Shown here: in pieces, positions 10,474 to 21,197 of the stretch | Position numbering within the stretch: the stretch's first letter is position 1 | Layout of the letters: the number at the start of each line of letters is the position of its first letter | Notes under the pieces: generated by a model | The model's input: only the letters and a program-made list of their open reading frames with translations | Database searches by the model: none | What the model was told of the DNA's origin: nothing | Source of the DNA: Psychrosphaera algicola | Lineage (GTDB): Bacteria; Pseudomonadota; Gammaproteobacteria; Enterobacterales; Alteromonadaceae | NCBI RefSeq assembly: GCF_028401425.1 | Contig: NZ_JAQOMS010000002.1 | Span: 992,001 to 1,056,000 of the forward strand | Direction of reading: 5' to 3' | DNA: 64,000 bases | Translations under genes and position numbers: made by a program

Positions 10474-11011
10474 TTATTGCATTACAAAACCAGTAAACAA
10501 TACTTCCTCTACAATTTTCGAGCCAGTTATATCAATTACCGCTTTTTGCACGTCTTTGGCTGCTTTTAGCTTCAATGCATCTTTACCTGCAGTGGTGGCC
10601 AAGTCATCGGCTGTAGCAGTGCTGAAAGCCTTTAACAACGTGCCTTCAATCAAAGGTATATGTTTCTGCGCTAACTCTTGATTGTTGTCGCCGCGCACCA
10701 TTAATTGTACACGAATTTGAACGAGTCTATCGCGAGTTGTACCAAGGTACGTTAAACGTAAATGGTCGCGGCATCGTCACATATTTGGCGTTGCCCATTT
10801 CAGCTGGTTGAGAAGGTTCGGCGTCAGCAACACTTTCTTCCGTTGTCTGTTCGCCTTCGGCAACAGGTGCTTCGTCATCACCAGATAACAAAAAGAATGC
10901 TGCGCCAGCGCCAATTAAAACAACAGCTACAACAATAATGATTAACATCATTTTATTGCCACCTTTGCCCTGTTCTTCCTCTAACGTTAAATCACTTTCT
11001 TCTTCAGCCAT
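10474..11011 (-). CDS. fliL: Flagellar basal-body protein FliL (interrupted)
   Basis: FliL is a single-pass inner-membrane protein that surrounds the stator and modulates torque. The start at 11011 (MAEEESDLTLEEEQ) precedes one membrane helix (MMLIIIVVAVVLIGAGAAFFLL) and a periplasmic FliL domain ending in LFTGFVMQ. The frame breaks at 10742-10747, where CCTTGG replaces CCTGG on the coding strand; removing the extra T joins TFNVP to GTTRDRLVQIRVQLMV. Corrected length is about 178 residues. It heads the fliLMNOPQR-flhB group. Confidence 0.93.
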
Positions 11012-11167
11012 TATTATGTATCCCAAATTACACGGTATGGTAGCCATGTTATTGCGCACAGTCAGTTAACGCAACGATTTAAGTCTTTAATCTGCAATTC
11101 GCTTATCTGTTGAACAAAAAGCACAATAATTAATGTGTTTACGCCAATATTTTTAAACTGCTTTACT

Positions 11168-11199
11168 TTTTAACAGTCCAAAATTTTAACAGTCCAAAA
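11168..11199. repeat. Exact tandem duplication of a 16-bp unit between fliL and fliK
   Basis: The unit TTTTAACAGTCCAAAA occurs twice head to tail (11168-11183 and 11184-11199), directly after the fliK stop. The 190-base fliK-fliL gap holds no other feature that I can support. Confidence 0.85.
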
Positions 11200-11202
11200 T
11201 TG

Positions 11203-13295
11203 CTATGCATAATAATCAACTTTATAAGGTGACGGAATATCAACGACCACTTCAGTCGCATCACCTAAATGTTCGTCGGTGCTGTCCTCGCCTTTTATAC
11301 CAGCATGATGCGTTTCAGCTCCAGCCTCTGTTCCACCTTGACCACTTTGCTCATGTTGAACGTCGGAATCAGCCAATTCCATGCCCTGTTGCTCTAACAT
11401 CTCTTTTAACTTAGGCATCGCGTTTTCTAATGCATCTTTGGCCTGTTGACTCGACACCATAAAACTGACAGCGGCTTGATCACCATTTAACTGCATTTTA
11501 ATTCGAATTGACCCTAACTCAGGCGGGTCTAGACGAATATCAATAGACTTCATGTTTCGCGCCATCATCATGCCGACTTGTTGCTGCACATTGGCTGCTA
11601 ATTCTTGTTTATTAAAGAGAACATTTTCTTTAATGATAACGTCATGCTTAATTTGAGTTTGTATATCGAGCTTAGCCGCCATCATTGTTTTTTCTAGCTG
11701 AACGGCCCCTAACTCAACGCGGGCTGTACTGTCTGCCAATAGGCTACCGGCTTCGGTGCTACCTAATGCTGTACCAGCATTCAAGACCGTTGCCACTGGG
11801 CTAGAGATGTCTCGAGAAGCGAGTTTTTCTTCCCCTGCTAGTTTAGCTAACAGTTCATCGTGGATTTGTGATTCAGATGTTAATTTTGATCCATCAACGC
11901 TTTGGCTAACATTGTTGTTCTTACCAGCTGCATTTTCATCCATATTGTTTTTATTAATAACATTTGCCAAGGCCGCCGCTGTTGTGTTGCTATTCGTTAC
12001 ACTAACAGGCTTTGTTGTTTCACCTGCTGCAACATTATTTTTGTTAAGCTCAGCCTCAATTGCCGAGGTAACTGCATTTAACGCCTGCCCTTGAACCTTA
12101 ACCTGTTGCTCGTTTTCACTTGCTGTGGCAGAAGCGTCTGCTCCTACAGATTGTCCGGCTGTTAGCTGCAATTCATTTGAAGTCGACTTAATGTCATTGG
12201 TATCAATTTCTGCTTCACTCAGTTGTAGCGTTTTCAGTTGTTCATTTAGACCTGCGGCATCTTGAACTGCAGCATCGATTTTCGTTTGATCAGCTTCGAT
12301 AGTTGCATCCGACTCAGCCGTAACTAGAGCATTTTTGCTTGTCTCAGCACTTTCGAATGATGCGATGAGCTTAGCAAATTCGTCGAGTTCATTTTGTCCC
12401 GCTGTGGTTAATTCATTATCGGCATCAGCGGCATCTACTTTTGAAATTGCTTTTTCATCACTGGATTTATTGGCATTTTGATTTGCTAGTTGCATTATAC
12501 CGTCGAGCCAGCTCGCTTTGTCATTTGTGGATATCTCTTTAAGTGACTGCTCTAGCTTCTGCGCATCAGCTTTTAAATCCTTTACTACGCTTATTTGCGG
12601 TTCGAGTTTAGTATTTAAACCGGCCGAATTCTCACCTGCCGCACTAACTGTTGCGACGCTCTTAGCAAGTTCATTTGCGCTTTTGGTCAGCTCAGCAGTG
12701 GTTTTTGCTTCGCTCAATTCTTGTTGTACGGCTATCTCACTACTTCCATTCGTCACTTGCTGGAACAAAACTTTTGCTTGCTCTGCGGTAAGATGAGTCG
12801 TACTTATTTTTACTGACTGTTGCTCGTCTGTGCTAGTTGAAAAAGCCTCTATTTCTGAAGCAACCGATTGATAATTTTTTTCTGTTTCTAATTTTTGACT
12901 TTGTAAATACGCCTCTTGTTCTGAGTCGGATAACGGTTGCTCAATACTTTTTCAGCTTTATCGCCTTTGTTTGTGTCAAAAGGTTGGGCTGTTGTCGATT
13001 TATCACTACGGCTGATCTGTGCATGTTCTGCACTTTGAGATGTTTCAACGCGTTTATTTTCATTTTTACTTTGCAAATTTTGGTCTTGTTGACGTTGTAG
13101 CCTGATGTCATTTTCTTTTGCTAATGCTTTTGAACGCAAATCGTCAGTTTGAGACTGACGTTGCTTGTTTTCATCTAACATACGTTCAAATTTAGAATCC
13201 GCAGCCTGCACTTGTTTTTCGGTGCGATCCGCAATTGCCCACAGCGCTTTGTCGTCTATAGTTTTCGATTGCGTGAGTTGTAGGTTATTTTGCAA
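11203..13295 (-). CDS. fliK: Flagellar hook-length control protein FliK (interrupted)
   Basis: FliK is the secreted molecular ruler that triggers the FlhB switch when the hook is complete. The C-terminal domain is recognisable (RLDPPELGSIRIKMQLNGDQAAVSFMVSS-type, then ALENAMPKLKEMLEQQGMELADSDV). The long N-terminal half is Ala/Asn/Glu/Lys-rich low complexity, normal for a ruler. The start is TTG at 13295 with a GGAG ribosome site nine bases before. A single one-base deletion in an A-run near 12950 breaks the frame; corrected, the protein is about 697 residues, on the large side. fliK is separated from fliJ by 242 bases and may have its own promoter. Confidence 0.9.
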
Positions 13296-13393
13296 AATTT
13301 ATACTCCACTACGACAACGAATATATGTTGTCTTGATTACTTGCTGCATTAAATTACGGTTCCGTTGTTTTTGCTTTTGGCTGAAACGAGTGA

Positions 13394-13411
13394 GAACCGA
13401 AATTGTGCCAA
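13394..13411 (-). promoter_or_regulatory. Possible sigma-54 promoter upstream of fliK
   Basis: On the minus strand the fliJ-fliK gap contains TTGGCACAATTTCGGTTC. The -24 element TTGGCAC is perfect, but ten bases after the GG the -12 doublet is GT instead of GC, so this is a weak match. In vibrios and relatives fliK begins a sigma-54 unit. Position is about 100 bases before the start codon. Confidence 0.3.
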
Positions 13412-13537
13412 CTCTCAAATGATTACGATAAGGCGACTTTTAAGGCGCGAAACATTGAGATATAAACCTTTCTATAACCTGTTTATTCAATATCCGTTCC
13501 AATTCGATTTTTAATCGTCGTTTTGAACTAAATAGGG

Positions 13538-13987
13538 TTAAACATGTTGTTGTCGAACAAACTTTTGAAGTGCAAACTCGTCATTATCTGCCTGTTCTAA
13601 TTTGTCCATAACCAGTTGCTTTTTCGCTCTTTTATTGGCTAAAACCGTTTCAACGGCTTAGGTTTTTGACCTTTGTTCTAACCAAATAGCGCGACGTTGT
13701 TGAACAACTTGTTTGGCAACATCCACAGCATGGCACTGGGCAACAATGCCTTCGTCTAGTTGAACAATAAAACGCTGAAAGTGCATATAGTTGCCACCCT
13801 GTAATCCGGCATTGCCTCTTTGTTGCAACTGACGTAAATAGTCCAATTTGTAACCCTCAACTTCTTTCAGTTTTTGAATGTTTAATTGGTAAAACGACTG
13901 GGCAGAATTGAGATCTGTGGCATAGCCTTGTTCTTTATCTTTTTCAATTTTGAAGAGGGTTTCTAGTTGTCTAAAATCATCGGCCAT
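13538..13987 (-). CDS. fliJ: Flagellar export chaperone/stalk protein FliJ (interrupted)
   Basis: FliJ is the coiled-coil stalk in the FliI ATPase ring. The sequence is helical and charged (LFKIEKDKEQGYATDLNSAQ, QLQQRGNAGLQGGNYMHFQRF). An in-frame TAA at about 13658 ends the frame early after EQRSKT. The same frame continues with AVETVLANKRAKKQLVMDKL to a TAA at 13538, giving 149 residues, the family length. The stop lies in CCTAAGCC, so a C-to-T miscall (CAA to TAA) is likely. It starts 14 bases after fliI. Confidence 0.88.
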
Positions 13988-14001
13988 AACAAGTCCCCGC
14001 G

Positions 14002-15329
14002 TTATTTAATCTGCTGAACAAGCGCTTGTAACTGCATTAAGGCTTGGTCGTAAGGGACAACGTCATCCATTCGCTGTTGCAAATAGGCGTCAATTACAGG
14101 TTTTAATTGGATCGCTTTATCAACAATAGGGTTACTTCCGCCGCATACGCGCCGATTGAAATAAGATCTTTATTTTGTTCATAAGCTGAAAGTAATTTTT
14201 TAAACATAAGCGCCATGTGTAAATGTTCAGGACTGGTCACCTGAGGCATAACACGACTAATTGAACGGCCAACATCAATGGCCGGATAATGCCCTGAGTC
14301 AGCTAAATCTCGTGATAATACGATATGACCATCTAATATAGCGCGACTTGCGTCGGCTATTGGATCTTGTAAATCATCCCCTTCTGACAAAACGGTATAA
14401 AATGCAGTAATCGACCCTTGGCCTTCGCCACCATTACCAGCTCGTTCAACTAATGCTGGCAGTTTGGCGAAAACCGAAGCGGGGTAACCTTTGGTTGCCG
14501 GAGGTTCGCCTATCGCTAAAGCAATTTCGCGTTGCGCTTGAGCATAACGGGTTATGGAATCGATGAGCAATAATACGTTTAGTCCTTTGTCACGAAAATA
14601 TTCAGCAATTTGAGTGGCCGTTTCACACCCTTTAAGACGACGAATAGGTGACATGTCTGCTGGTGCTGCGACAACCACAGCGCGTTTGCGCCCTTCATCT
14701 CCCAATATTTCGTCGATGAACTCTTTTACTTCTCGTCCACGCTCACCAATTAAGCCAACAACGATGACATCGGCTGTTGTGCCTTTGGTCATCATACCAA
14801 GTAAAACGGACTTACCGACACCAGAACCGGCAAACAACCCCATTCTTTGTCCCTAGCCAACAGTAATGACCCCATTTATGGCTTTAACTCCCACATCAAT
14901 CACTGTTTTAACAGGGCGTCTTGATAATGGGTTGATTGGTTTTGTGCTTTGATTGGCATCTGAGTCGGTATCAATTGCGCCAAGATCATCCAGCGGTTGA
15001 CCGCTTGGGTCAATTACTCGACCTAATAAACTTAGGGATAACGGCAGCTTGTTAGAGGCGTGAGAAACTGTAACTCGACCACCGGGCAGTACGCCTTGAA
15101 CTTTATCGAGCGGCATTAAATAAATTTTATCATTCTCAAATCCAACAACTTCCGCGTCGACATCACCATTTTCGGTTTGCACACGGCACTGCCCACCTAA
15201 AGGCGCAGAACACCCGACGGCTTCAAGCGTTAACCCTGCCACTTTGGTCAAACGACCAGAAACTTCAGGTTTGGCATCAACCACTTGATTTTTATACTTG
15301 GCGATTCGCTCTAATAATTCGGTTGTCAC
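14002..15329 (-). CDS. fliI: Flagellar export ATPase FliI (interrupted)
   Basis: FliI is the F1-beta-like hexameric ATPase of flagellar export. Walker A is in MGLFAGSGVGKSVLLGMM, Walker B in VLLLIDSITRYAQAQREIAL, and the family stretch GEPPATKGYPASVFAKLPALVERAG follows. The start is GTG at 15329, overlapping the fliH stop by one base. An in-frame TAG at 14853-14855 lies in CTAGG; as CCAGG it gives VGQGQRMGLF. Near the C-terminus a one-base G deletion (about 14135) cuts off GSNPIVDKAIQLKPVIDAYLQQ. The corrected length is about 442 residues, normal for FliI. Confidence 0.95.
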
Positions 15330-16454
15330 TAGTTTGACTCCGTATCGTTATCAACGTCATCCACCGCATTTACGTCGGTATTTTCGGAATTTGAAGGCTC
15401 AATTGCGCCTGTTTGATTGTTTGTTTGTTGTTTATTCTGTTTCTGCTTTTTATTATTTTTATTCTTGTTTTTTTCTGCTTCGATGATCCAAGCTGCTCAT
15501 CAACTGCATTAGAGTCTGACGTTTCTTCAACTTGGTTTTGGTCACTTGCAGCTTCAGAACCAGCGTCTGCATTTTGGTCTGTCGACTCTGACATATTTAT
15601 CCCATGGGCTAAATCACCCGCTAATGGGATTGGTGAATTTGCATGCTCTTTTTCAAGAGCAGCAGCTTTAACAAAGTCACCAATGGTTTGTTTCATTCTT
15701 TGTTTTACGGTGCGGTCGATAAGCGAATTTGGGGTGCCTACGACTAAGTCACCTTGGGTATAAGATGGTTCTTCTTTTAAGATCCACTTACGTTCAATTA
15801 ACGTATCTTCGTCATAGATGCTTTTTATAGTTTCGATGTCACTTGGATGAAGGTGCAGTTCAGCAAATTCGGTGTTAAATGGTAAAGACGCGACGGACTC
15901 ATGCAGAATGTTGAGCAAAACATCTTGATTCATCTTAGTTTCAGTGCGAATAACCCCTTCTGCGAGTGCTACCGCGAGTTCTAAAAGTTGTAACTCAACG
16001 GCTTTATCTACCCGTTTAATGGGCTCATACAATTGGTCAATTAGTTGCTGCCATTGCGTCGCTAATTCTTCTATTTTTTGCTGACCTTCAGCTAGACCTT
16101 GCACATTGCCTTCTTCGATACCAATAACCATACCTTCTTCATGGCCTTTGGTTTTACCTTCTTCAAATCCAGCTTCAAAACCGTCTTTTTACCCTGCTCT
16201 ATTCCTTCATCATATGCATCTTGGCGAATTTTTTCGATTTCTTCGGCCGTAAGCTGTGGCAATTCCTCAACGATTTCTTCTTCTTGTTTTTTAAGGCGAG
16301 AATACATTTCGTTGATAGGAACGCCCATAAAATTAGTCTTGCCTTTCAATTCCTCACGTTTAATCGCGGTAACGTCAGGTGCAACCCAATCTTTAAGAAG
16401 TTCCAACATGTCATCACTAGGCGTGACGGGATTGTTAGATAATTTATCAGACAT
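15329..16454 (-). CDS. fliH: Flagellar assembly protein FliH, with extended C-terminal tail (interrupted)
   Basis: FliH is the peripheral-stalk partner that regulates FliI. The N-terminus (residues 1-130) has MYSRLKKQEEEIVEELPQLT and Gly-rich EGxxxG repeats; the middle matches the V/F-ATPase E-subunit-like domain (AVALAEGVIRTETKMNQD). Two A-run deletions (near 16187 and 15475) break the frame. After correction the protein has about 375 residues, longer than the usual 220-280. The excess is a low-complexity tail: acidic Ser/Asp/Glu, then Lys/Asn/Gln-rich, then acidic again. The corrected end overlaps the GTG of fliI by one base, which supports this frame. Confidence 0.88.
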
Positions 16455-16495
16455 TTAATACCTCAATAATGCTGTACGTGCGTTGTATGAGATGA

Positions 16496-17537
16496 CTATA
16501 GGAAGTCATCTCCACCGCCACCGCCTAACATAATTTCACCGGCGTCAGCCAATCGTCGGGCAATTGCCAAAATTTCTTTTTGCGCCGTTTCAACTTCTGA
16601 TACTCGAATAGGTGGCATCGCCTCTAAATCGTCAGCCATCATATCGGCAGCACGTTTAGACATGTTTTTCAGGATCTTATCTTTTAATCCATCATCGGCG
16701 CCTTTAATTGCTTTCATCAAGGAGTCTTGTTGTACTTCACGTAAAATGGCACTGGATACCGCGGTCGTCAACATCTATGAGGTTGTCGAATACAAACATT
16801 AAGTCTTGAATTTGTTGCGCCATCTCTTCGTCGTGTTCACGCATAGCATCCATCAATTGCCCTTCAATGTTGGTATCTAAGAAGTTCATGATTTCTGCAG
16901 CCGCCTTCATGCCGCCCATTTTCGCTGCTTGAGCACCAGCTTGACCAGCAAACTGTTTCTCCATAATTTCATTTAGTTCTTGAAGTGCCGCAGGTTGTAC
17001 TTCTTCAAGGTTTGCGATACGCATTGTTAAATCAATGCGGACTTTATCTGGGAACTGACCCAAAATTTCAGCCGATTGATCTGGCGCTAAATAGGCCAAA
17101 ACAATGGTTTGGATTTGTGGATGCTCGTTGCGGATGATATTGGCAACTTGTTTTGAATCCATCCATTTAAGTGAATCTAAACCTTTTGCCCCGCCACCCA
17201 AAATAATTTGGTCTAATAGCGTAGCCGCTTTTTCTTCACCTAATGCGGCAGTTAATGCCTTTTTGATAAAGTCTTCGGATTGGAAACCAATCGTACTGTA
17301 ATCTTGTATTTGGTCGATAAACAGTCGATGCACTGCTGATATCTTGTCTTGACTTAAATCATCAAGTTGCGCCATCGCAATACCGACTTTTTGAACTTGT
17401 TTTGGCTCAAGGTGTTTCAAAATTTGAGCGGCGTCTTCCTCAGACAAGCTGAGCAACAAAATCGCTGCTTTCTCTACACCTTCCAACTTATCAACATCAA
17501 AGCCGGCCTTCGCTGGTTGTGCTACGACATCATTCAT
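16496..17537 (-). CDS. fliG: Flagellar motor switch protein FliG (interrupted)
   Basis: FliG is the C-ring protein that contacts the stator. The sequence shows AAILLLSLSEEDAAQILKHL (N domain), EHPQIQTIVLAYL with the EHPQ motif (middle domain) and DLMFVFDNLIDVDDRGIQ (C-terminal torque helix region). The frame breaks at 16749-16755, where a base is inserted in a CCAGG site; removing it joins DDRGIQ to AILREVQQDSLMKAIKGAD. Corrected length is about 346 residues. The start overlaps the end of fliF by eight bases. Confidence 0.96.
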
Positions 17538-19251
17538 CTTCTAATAACCACCCTTTAACAACTTGTGACGACAACTCTGGTTCATTGGCAACTAATGCTC
17601 GGATTGCTTTGAGCAAGTCCTCATCACCATGTAAGTCTGGTAATTGTAGTGAACCATCCGCTGCAAAACCAATGTCTTTTTCGTCAAATTCAGTATTGAG
17701 CATATCTAATGTTTCGTCGCCCAAATCTACACCGCCTAATGCATCTTCTTCATATTGATCCGACGTTTCTTCCGGATTCATTAATTTTTTCAACATTGGT
17801 CTAACTAAGAATAGGATAAGAACAACAATAACCACCATTGACGATACAGTTTTAACAAAGGGTTGGAACCAATCTTGTTGATAGTATGGCTGTTCTACAG
17901 CCGTCATATCATCAATTTTATTAAATGGAATGGTAACCACTTCTAATGTATCACCTCGGTTTAAATCAAAGCCCAAACCACCTTGCAATAGACGGCGAAT
18001 GTTAACTAGGGCTTGAGAAGAACGCGGAGTTGTTTGAATCGTGCCATCTTCTGCTGTTGTTCTGACATAATCAACGGCAACCGACACACTTAATCTGCGC
18101 ATCATGCCAGTTTGATTTTGTTTGTGGCTGATAGTTTGGTCTAGTTCGTAATTTCGAGTTTGCTCTTTATGACTACGACCACTTGCACCGCGTGATTGTC
18201 CGTCTGTGGCCTGCTCTGGGATATTTGAATCTAGTGGTGGTTGGTTAGATAATGCACCTGGAATTCCTAATGCACCATTGCCCGTAGAATTATCTTCTAT
18301 TAACAACTCACTGCGAATAGCAGGTAAGTCTGGGTTAAATGTTTTTTGTGTTTCCTGAACGCTGGTAAAATCCATTGTAACGTCAACTTGTGCGGTAAAG
18401 TTTTCAAGACCTACCACTGGTGACAAGATAGAATTAATTTTGGCTAAGTATTCATCTTCACGTTTACGTTCAATTTCAAATTGCTTGCGTGATAATGCTG
18501 ATAGAGAATTTTGAGACCCTGAATTTAACAAACGGCCATTTTGGTCAGTCACCGTAACTTTAGCCGGTTCCATACCTTGAACGGCTGAAGCAACGATATC
18601 GACAATTGAATCAATTTCTTCTTCGGCCATCATACGACCACGCTTTAAAGTAACAACCACTGTAGCTGAAGGTTTTTTACTATGACGTGCAAAAATGTTT
18701 TCTTTTGGGATAGCAAGTAGTACTCGGGCACGCCCTACTGAGTTTAGCTCTTCGATGGTTCTTGCAAGTTGTTGTTCACGGCCATGTTTTAAACGTTCCG
18801 TTTCCATTCTTTGGCTAACGCCAAATCCAGAATCTTGCATTAAGATCTCAGACCCTTCATTCGGTCCCTGAGTTAATCCACCACGGGCAATAGATAATTT
18901 AACGTTTTGGTATTGATCCGCAGCAACCAAAATTGTGTTTTGATTCAGTTCATATTCAATTTGTTGGCTGTCTAAATAATCCAATGTCTCAATCAACTCG
19001 GCAGTTTCAAATTTACCGATTGGACGTAATTCAGGTTCTTGTGACCAAATAATAATGAAAATTGCGATTGCTAAACAGATGGTTAGCGCAACGATCATCG
19101 CCCCTTGTCGCATAACCTCAGCGCTAGAGATTGAGCTCATAAAGCCAGATTTTTGTTCCTCGACACCTTCACTCGCGTCCGTATTTAACGTAACAAGGTC
19201 GCTGGAAACATCTTGATTTGGTGCCACTTGGGTGGTTAATTCATCTGCCAC
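17530..19251 (-). CDS. fliF: Flagellar MS-ring protein FliF
   Basis: FliF builds the MS ring in the inner membrane, the foundation of the basal body. The 573-residue protein is intact. It has an N-terminal membrane helix (GAMIVALTICLAIAIFIIIW), ring-building motifs (QNVKLSIARGGLTQGPNEGSEI, ARVLLAIPKENIFARHSKKPSA), a second helix near residue 465 (TVSSMVVIVVLILFLVRPML) and a FliG-binding C-terminal tail. Length matches the family. Confidence 0.98.
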   Translation of the reverse strand: MADELTTQVAPNQDVSSDLVTLNTDASEGVEEQKSGFMSSISSAEVMRQGAMIVALTICLAIAIFIIIWSQEPELRPIGKFETAELIETLDYLDSQQIEYELNQNTILVAADQYQNVKLSIARGGLTQGPNEGSEILMQDSGFGVSQRMETERLKHGREQQLARTIEELNSVGRARVLLAIPKENIFARHSKKPSATVVVTLKRGRMMAEEEIDSIVDIVASAVQGMEPAKVTVTDQNGRLLNSGSQNSLSALSRKQFEIERKREDEYLAKINSILSPVVGLENFTAQVDVTMDFTSVQETQKTFNPDLPAIRSELLIEDNSTGNGALGIPGALSNQPPLDSNIPEQATDGQSRGASGRSHKEQTRNYELDQTISHKQNQTGMMRRLSVSVAVDYVRTTAEDGTIQTTPRSSQALVNIRRLLQGGLGFDLNRGDTLEVVTIPFNKIDDMTAVEQPYYQQDWFQPFVKTVSSMVVIVVLILFLVRPMLKKLMNPEETSDQYEEDALGGVDLGDETLDMLNTEFDEKDIGFAADGSLQLPDLHGDEDLLKAIRALVANEPELSSQVVKGWLLEDE

Positions 19252-19289
19252 AATATTGTCCTATTAATACTTGTTAATGCTAATTGAGG

Positions 19290-19643
19290 TTAAACAGGCA
19301 TACTCATGATGCTTTTGTACGCTTCAACAAGTTTATTTCTAACTTGAACCGTTGCTTCAAACGCGATGCCTGCTTTTTGCGACGCTATCATCGTTTCAGC
19401 CAACGTTACTGAGCGGTCACCGGTTTCTAACGCATTTTTAAGCGATCCAGCGTTTTGCTGTATATCATTAACATTGTTAAGCGCTTGACTAAGCAAGTCA
19501 CCAAAATTTGCAGATGACGGGTTTGCTACTCTATCACTTGCTTGAAATGGACTAATTTCAGCATTCGGCCGTATCGTTGTCCCAGAAACCTGAGAAGCCA
19601 TGGATTGAAGTTCGGCATATAAGTTGTTGGCTTGAATATTCAT
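19290..19643 (-). CDS. fliE: Flagellar hook-basal body junction protein FliE
   Basis: FliE joins the MS ring to the rod. The start was set at 19643 (MNIQANNLYAELQSMASQ) because the 12 codons upstream have no FliE similarity. The C-terminal half has NDIQQNAGSLKNALETGDRSVTLAETMIASQKAGIAFEATVQVRNKLVEAYKSIMSM in essence, the most conserved part of the family. It is about 117 residues, as expected, and heads the fliEFGHIJ operon, preceded by a sigma-54-like promoter. Confidence 0.96.
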   Translation of the reverse strand: MNIQANNLYAELQSMASQVSGTTIRPNAEISPFQASDRVANPSSANFGDLLSQALNNVNDIQQNAGSLKNALETGDRSVTLAETMIASQKAGIAFEATVQVRNKLVEAYKSIMSMPV

Positions 19644-19693
19644 TGCATCACCTATTCGACATTCTTTTTCAATTGTCATTTATGTGTGTAATA

Positions 19694-19711
19694 AAGCATT
19701 ATCAATGCCAA
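19694..19711 (-). promoter_or_regulatory. Sigma-54-like promoter upstream of fliE
   Basis: On the minus strand TTTGGCATTGATAATGCTTT has the GG and GC doublets with ten bases between them. It lies about 50-65 bases before the fliE start, at the head of the fliEFGHIJ group. FliE operons in vibrios and pseudomonads are sigma-54/FlrC-type dependent. The motif is visible; the role is inferred. Confidence 0.6.
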
Positions 19712-19887
19712 AGTGTAAGATGTTGTATTTGCTAAATATTATTGTCAAATATGGCCATTTCCCAAAATGTCATTAATTTGACTCGACTAAAAAACAATCG
19801 GTCTCATTAATTAATTTAAAGTGAACTGTGTCAAACAGATAGAAATTCGCTACAATCGCTGCAAATAGCATATTTGAGGAATATATC

Positions 19888-20383
19888 ATGGTTGTATTAA
19901 CAACAAATTTTGGTCAAATTAAAATAGAACTTTTCACTGAAGAAGCGCCGATCACAACCGCTAACTTTATTGAATACGTGAAATCTGGATTTTACAATGG
20001 AACGATTTTTCACCGCGTAATCCCTGGTTTCATGGTTCAAGGTGGCGGCATGTTACCTTAGCATGGAAGAAAAAGATGGCAACGCGACAATTAAAAATGA
20101 AGCCAACAACGGTTTGAAAAACGACCGCGGGACTTTAGCAATGGCTCGCACAATGGAACCACATTCGGCATCGTCTCAGTTTTTTATTAATAGTGTAGAT
20201 AACGGTTTCTTAAACTTCCGTGCTGAATCTTCAGAAGGTTGGGGATACTGTGTATTCGCAAAAGTTGTTGAAGGCATGGACATTGTTGATAAAATTTCAG
20301 CAGTTAAAACGGGCCGTTCTGGTTATCACCAAGACGTCCCAACTGAAGATGTCATTATTGAAAAAGCTGAAATCGAAGAATAA
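19888..20383 (+). CDS. ppiB: Cytoplasmic peptidyl-prolyl cis-trans isomerase, cyclophilin type (interrupted)
   Basis: Cyclophilins isomerise Xaa-Pro bonds. The start MVVLTTNFGQIKIELFTEEAP and the core IFHRVIPGFMVQGGG, LAMARTMEPHSASSQFFIN and VFAKVVEGMDIVDKI are diagnostic of PpiB. The frame breaks at 20056-20061, where CCTTAGC stands for CCTGGC; restoring it joins GGGMLP to GMEEKDGNATIKNEA. Corrected length is 164 residues, exactly the PpiB size. There is no signal peptide, so it is cytoplasmic. lpxH follows after 44 bases. Confidence 0.95.
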
Positions 20384-20427
20384 TAAGAATTGGCGCTTTG
20401 GTTTTCAAAGCGCTAAGACTAAATCCG

Positions 20428-21160
20428 ATGACAAACAGCTCATTAATTATTGCCGATCTGCACTTAAGTCCAGAACGCCCAGACATAACATCGTGTTTTT
20501 GCCAGTTTCTAGTCGATTCTAAAAACAAACATGATTCATTATATATTTTGGGTGATCTTTTCGAAGCGTGGATTGGCGATGATGACATCTCCCTTTTACA
20601 AATACCATTGCCAACGTCATTGCAGAATTTGCAGAATCAACCCCAGTCTACTTTATCCATGGTAATCGAGACTTTCTACTTGGAAAACGATTTGCAAAAA
20701 AGCAAAAATGACATTATTGCCGCAACAACATCGTATCACCGGCTACGGCTATAACATTTTATTTATGCATGGTGACCAACTTTGTACTGACGATATCCCT
20801 TATCAAAAGTTTCGCCGCAAAAGTCGCACTTGGTGGTGGAAGTTCTTAATCCAATGCTTACCTCTGAAACAACGTCGCCTTAAAGCAGAAAACTATCGTA
20901 AGATTAGTGTTGCGCAACAAAAGCATAAATCATCTGACATTATGGACGTCAATCCGACCACCGTTGATGCTGTCATGGCAAGTGAGAATGTAGATTTACT
21001 TATCCATGGTCACACCCACCGACCTGAAATACATTCATTGCCAAATAATAAAATTAGAGCGGTAGTTGGCGATTGGTATACCCAAGGTTCGGTACTTACT
21101 TTATCTCACCAACAACTTGCGCTATCTTGTATATCGTTCAATGCCAAAAATGGCATATAA
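20428..21160 (+). CDS. lpxH: UDP-2,3-diacylglucosamine diphosphatase (interrupted)
   Basis: LpxH hydrolyses UDP-2,3-diacylglucosamine to lipid X, the fourth step of lipid A synthesis. The calcineurin-type metallophosphoesterase motifs are present: DLHL (IADLHLSPERPD), GDLFEAW, GNRDF and the late HGHTHRP. Two one-base deletions break the frame, one in a C-run near 20592 and one in an A-run near 20697. Corrected, the protein has 244 residues, normal for LpxH. The ppiB-lpxH pairing is common in gammaproteobacteria. Confidence 0.95.
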
Positions 21161-21197
21161 AAATTATAACGACAAAACTCTACACTAAGGACAAAAC

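Noticed and set aside
11756..12094. Plus-strand frame opposite fliK
   Set aside because: It is a shadow of the low-complexity fliK sequence, with hydrophobic repeats complementary to its codons.
3304..19643. Flagellar cluster as decaying pseudogenes
   Set aside because: Breaks are confined to homopolymers and CCWGG sites and every corrected gene regains normal length and conserved motifs.
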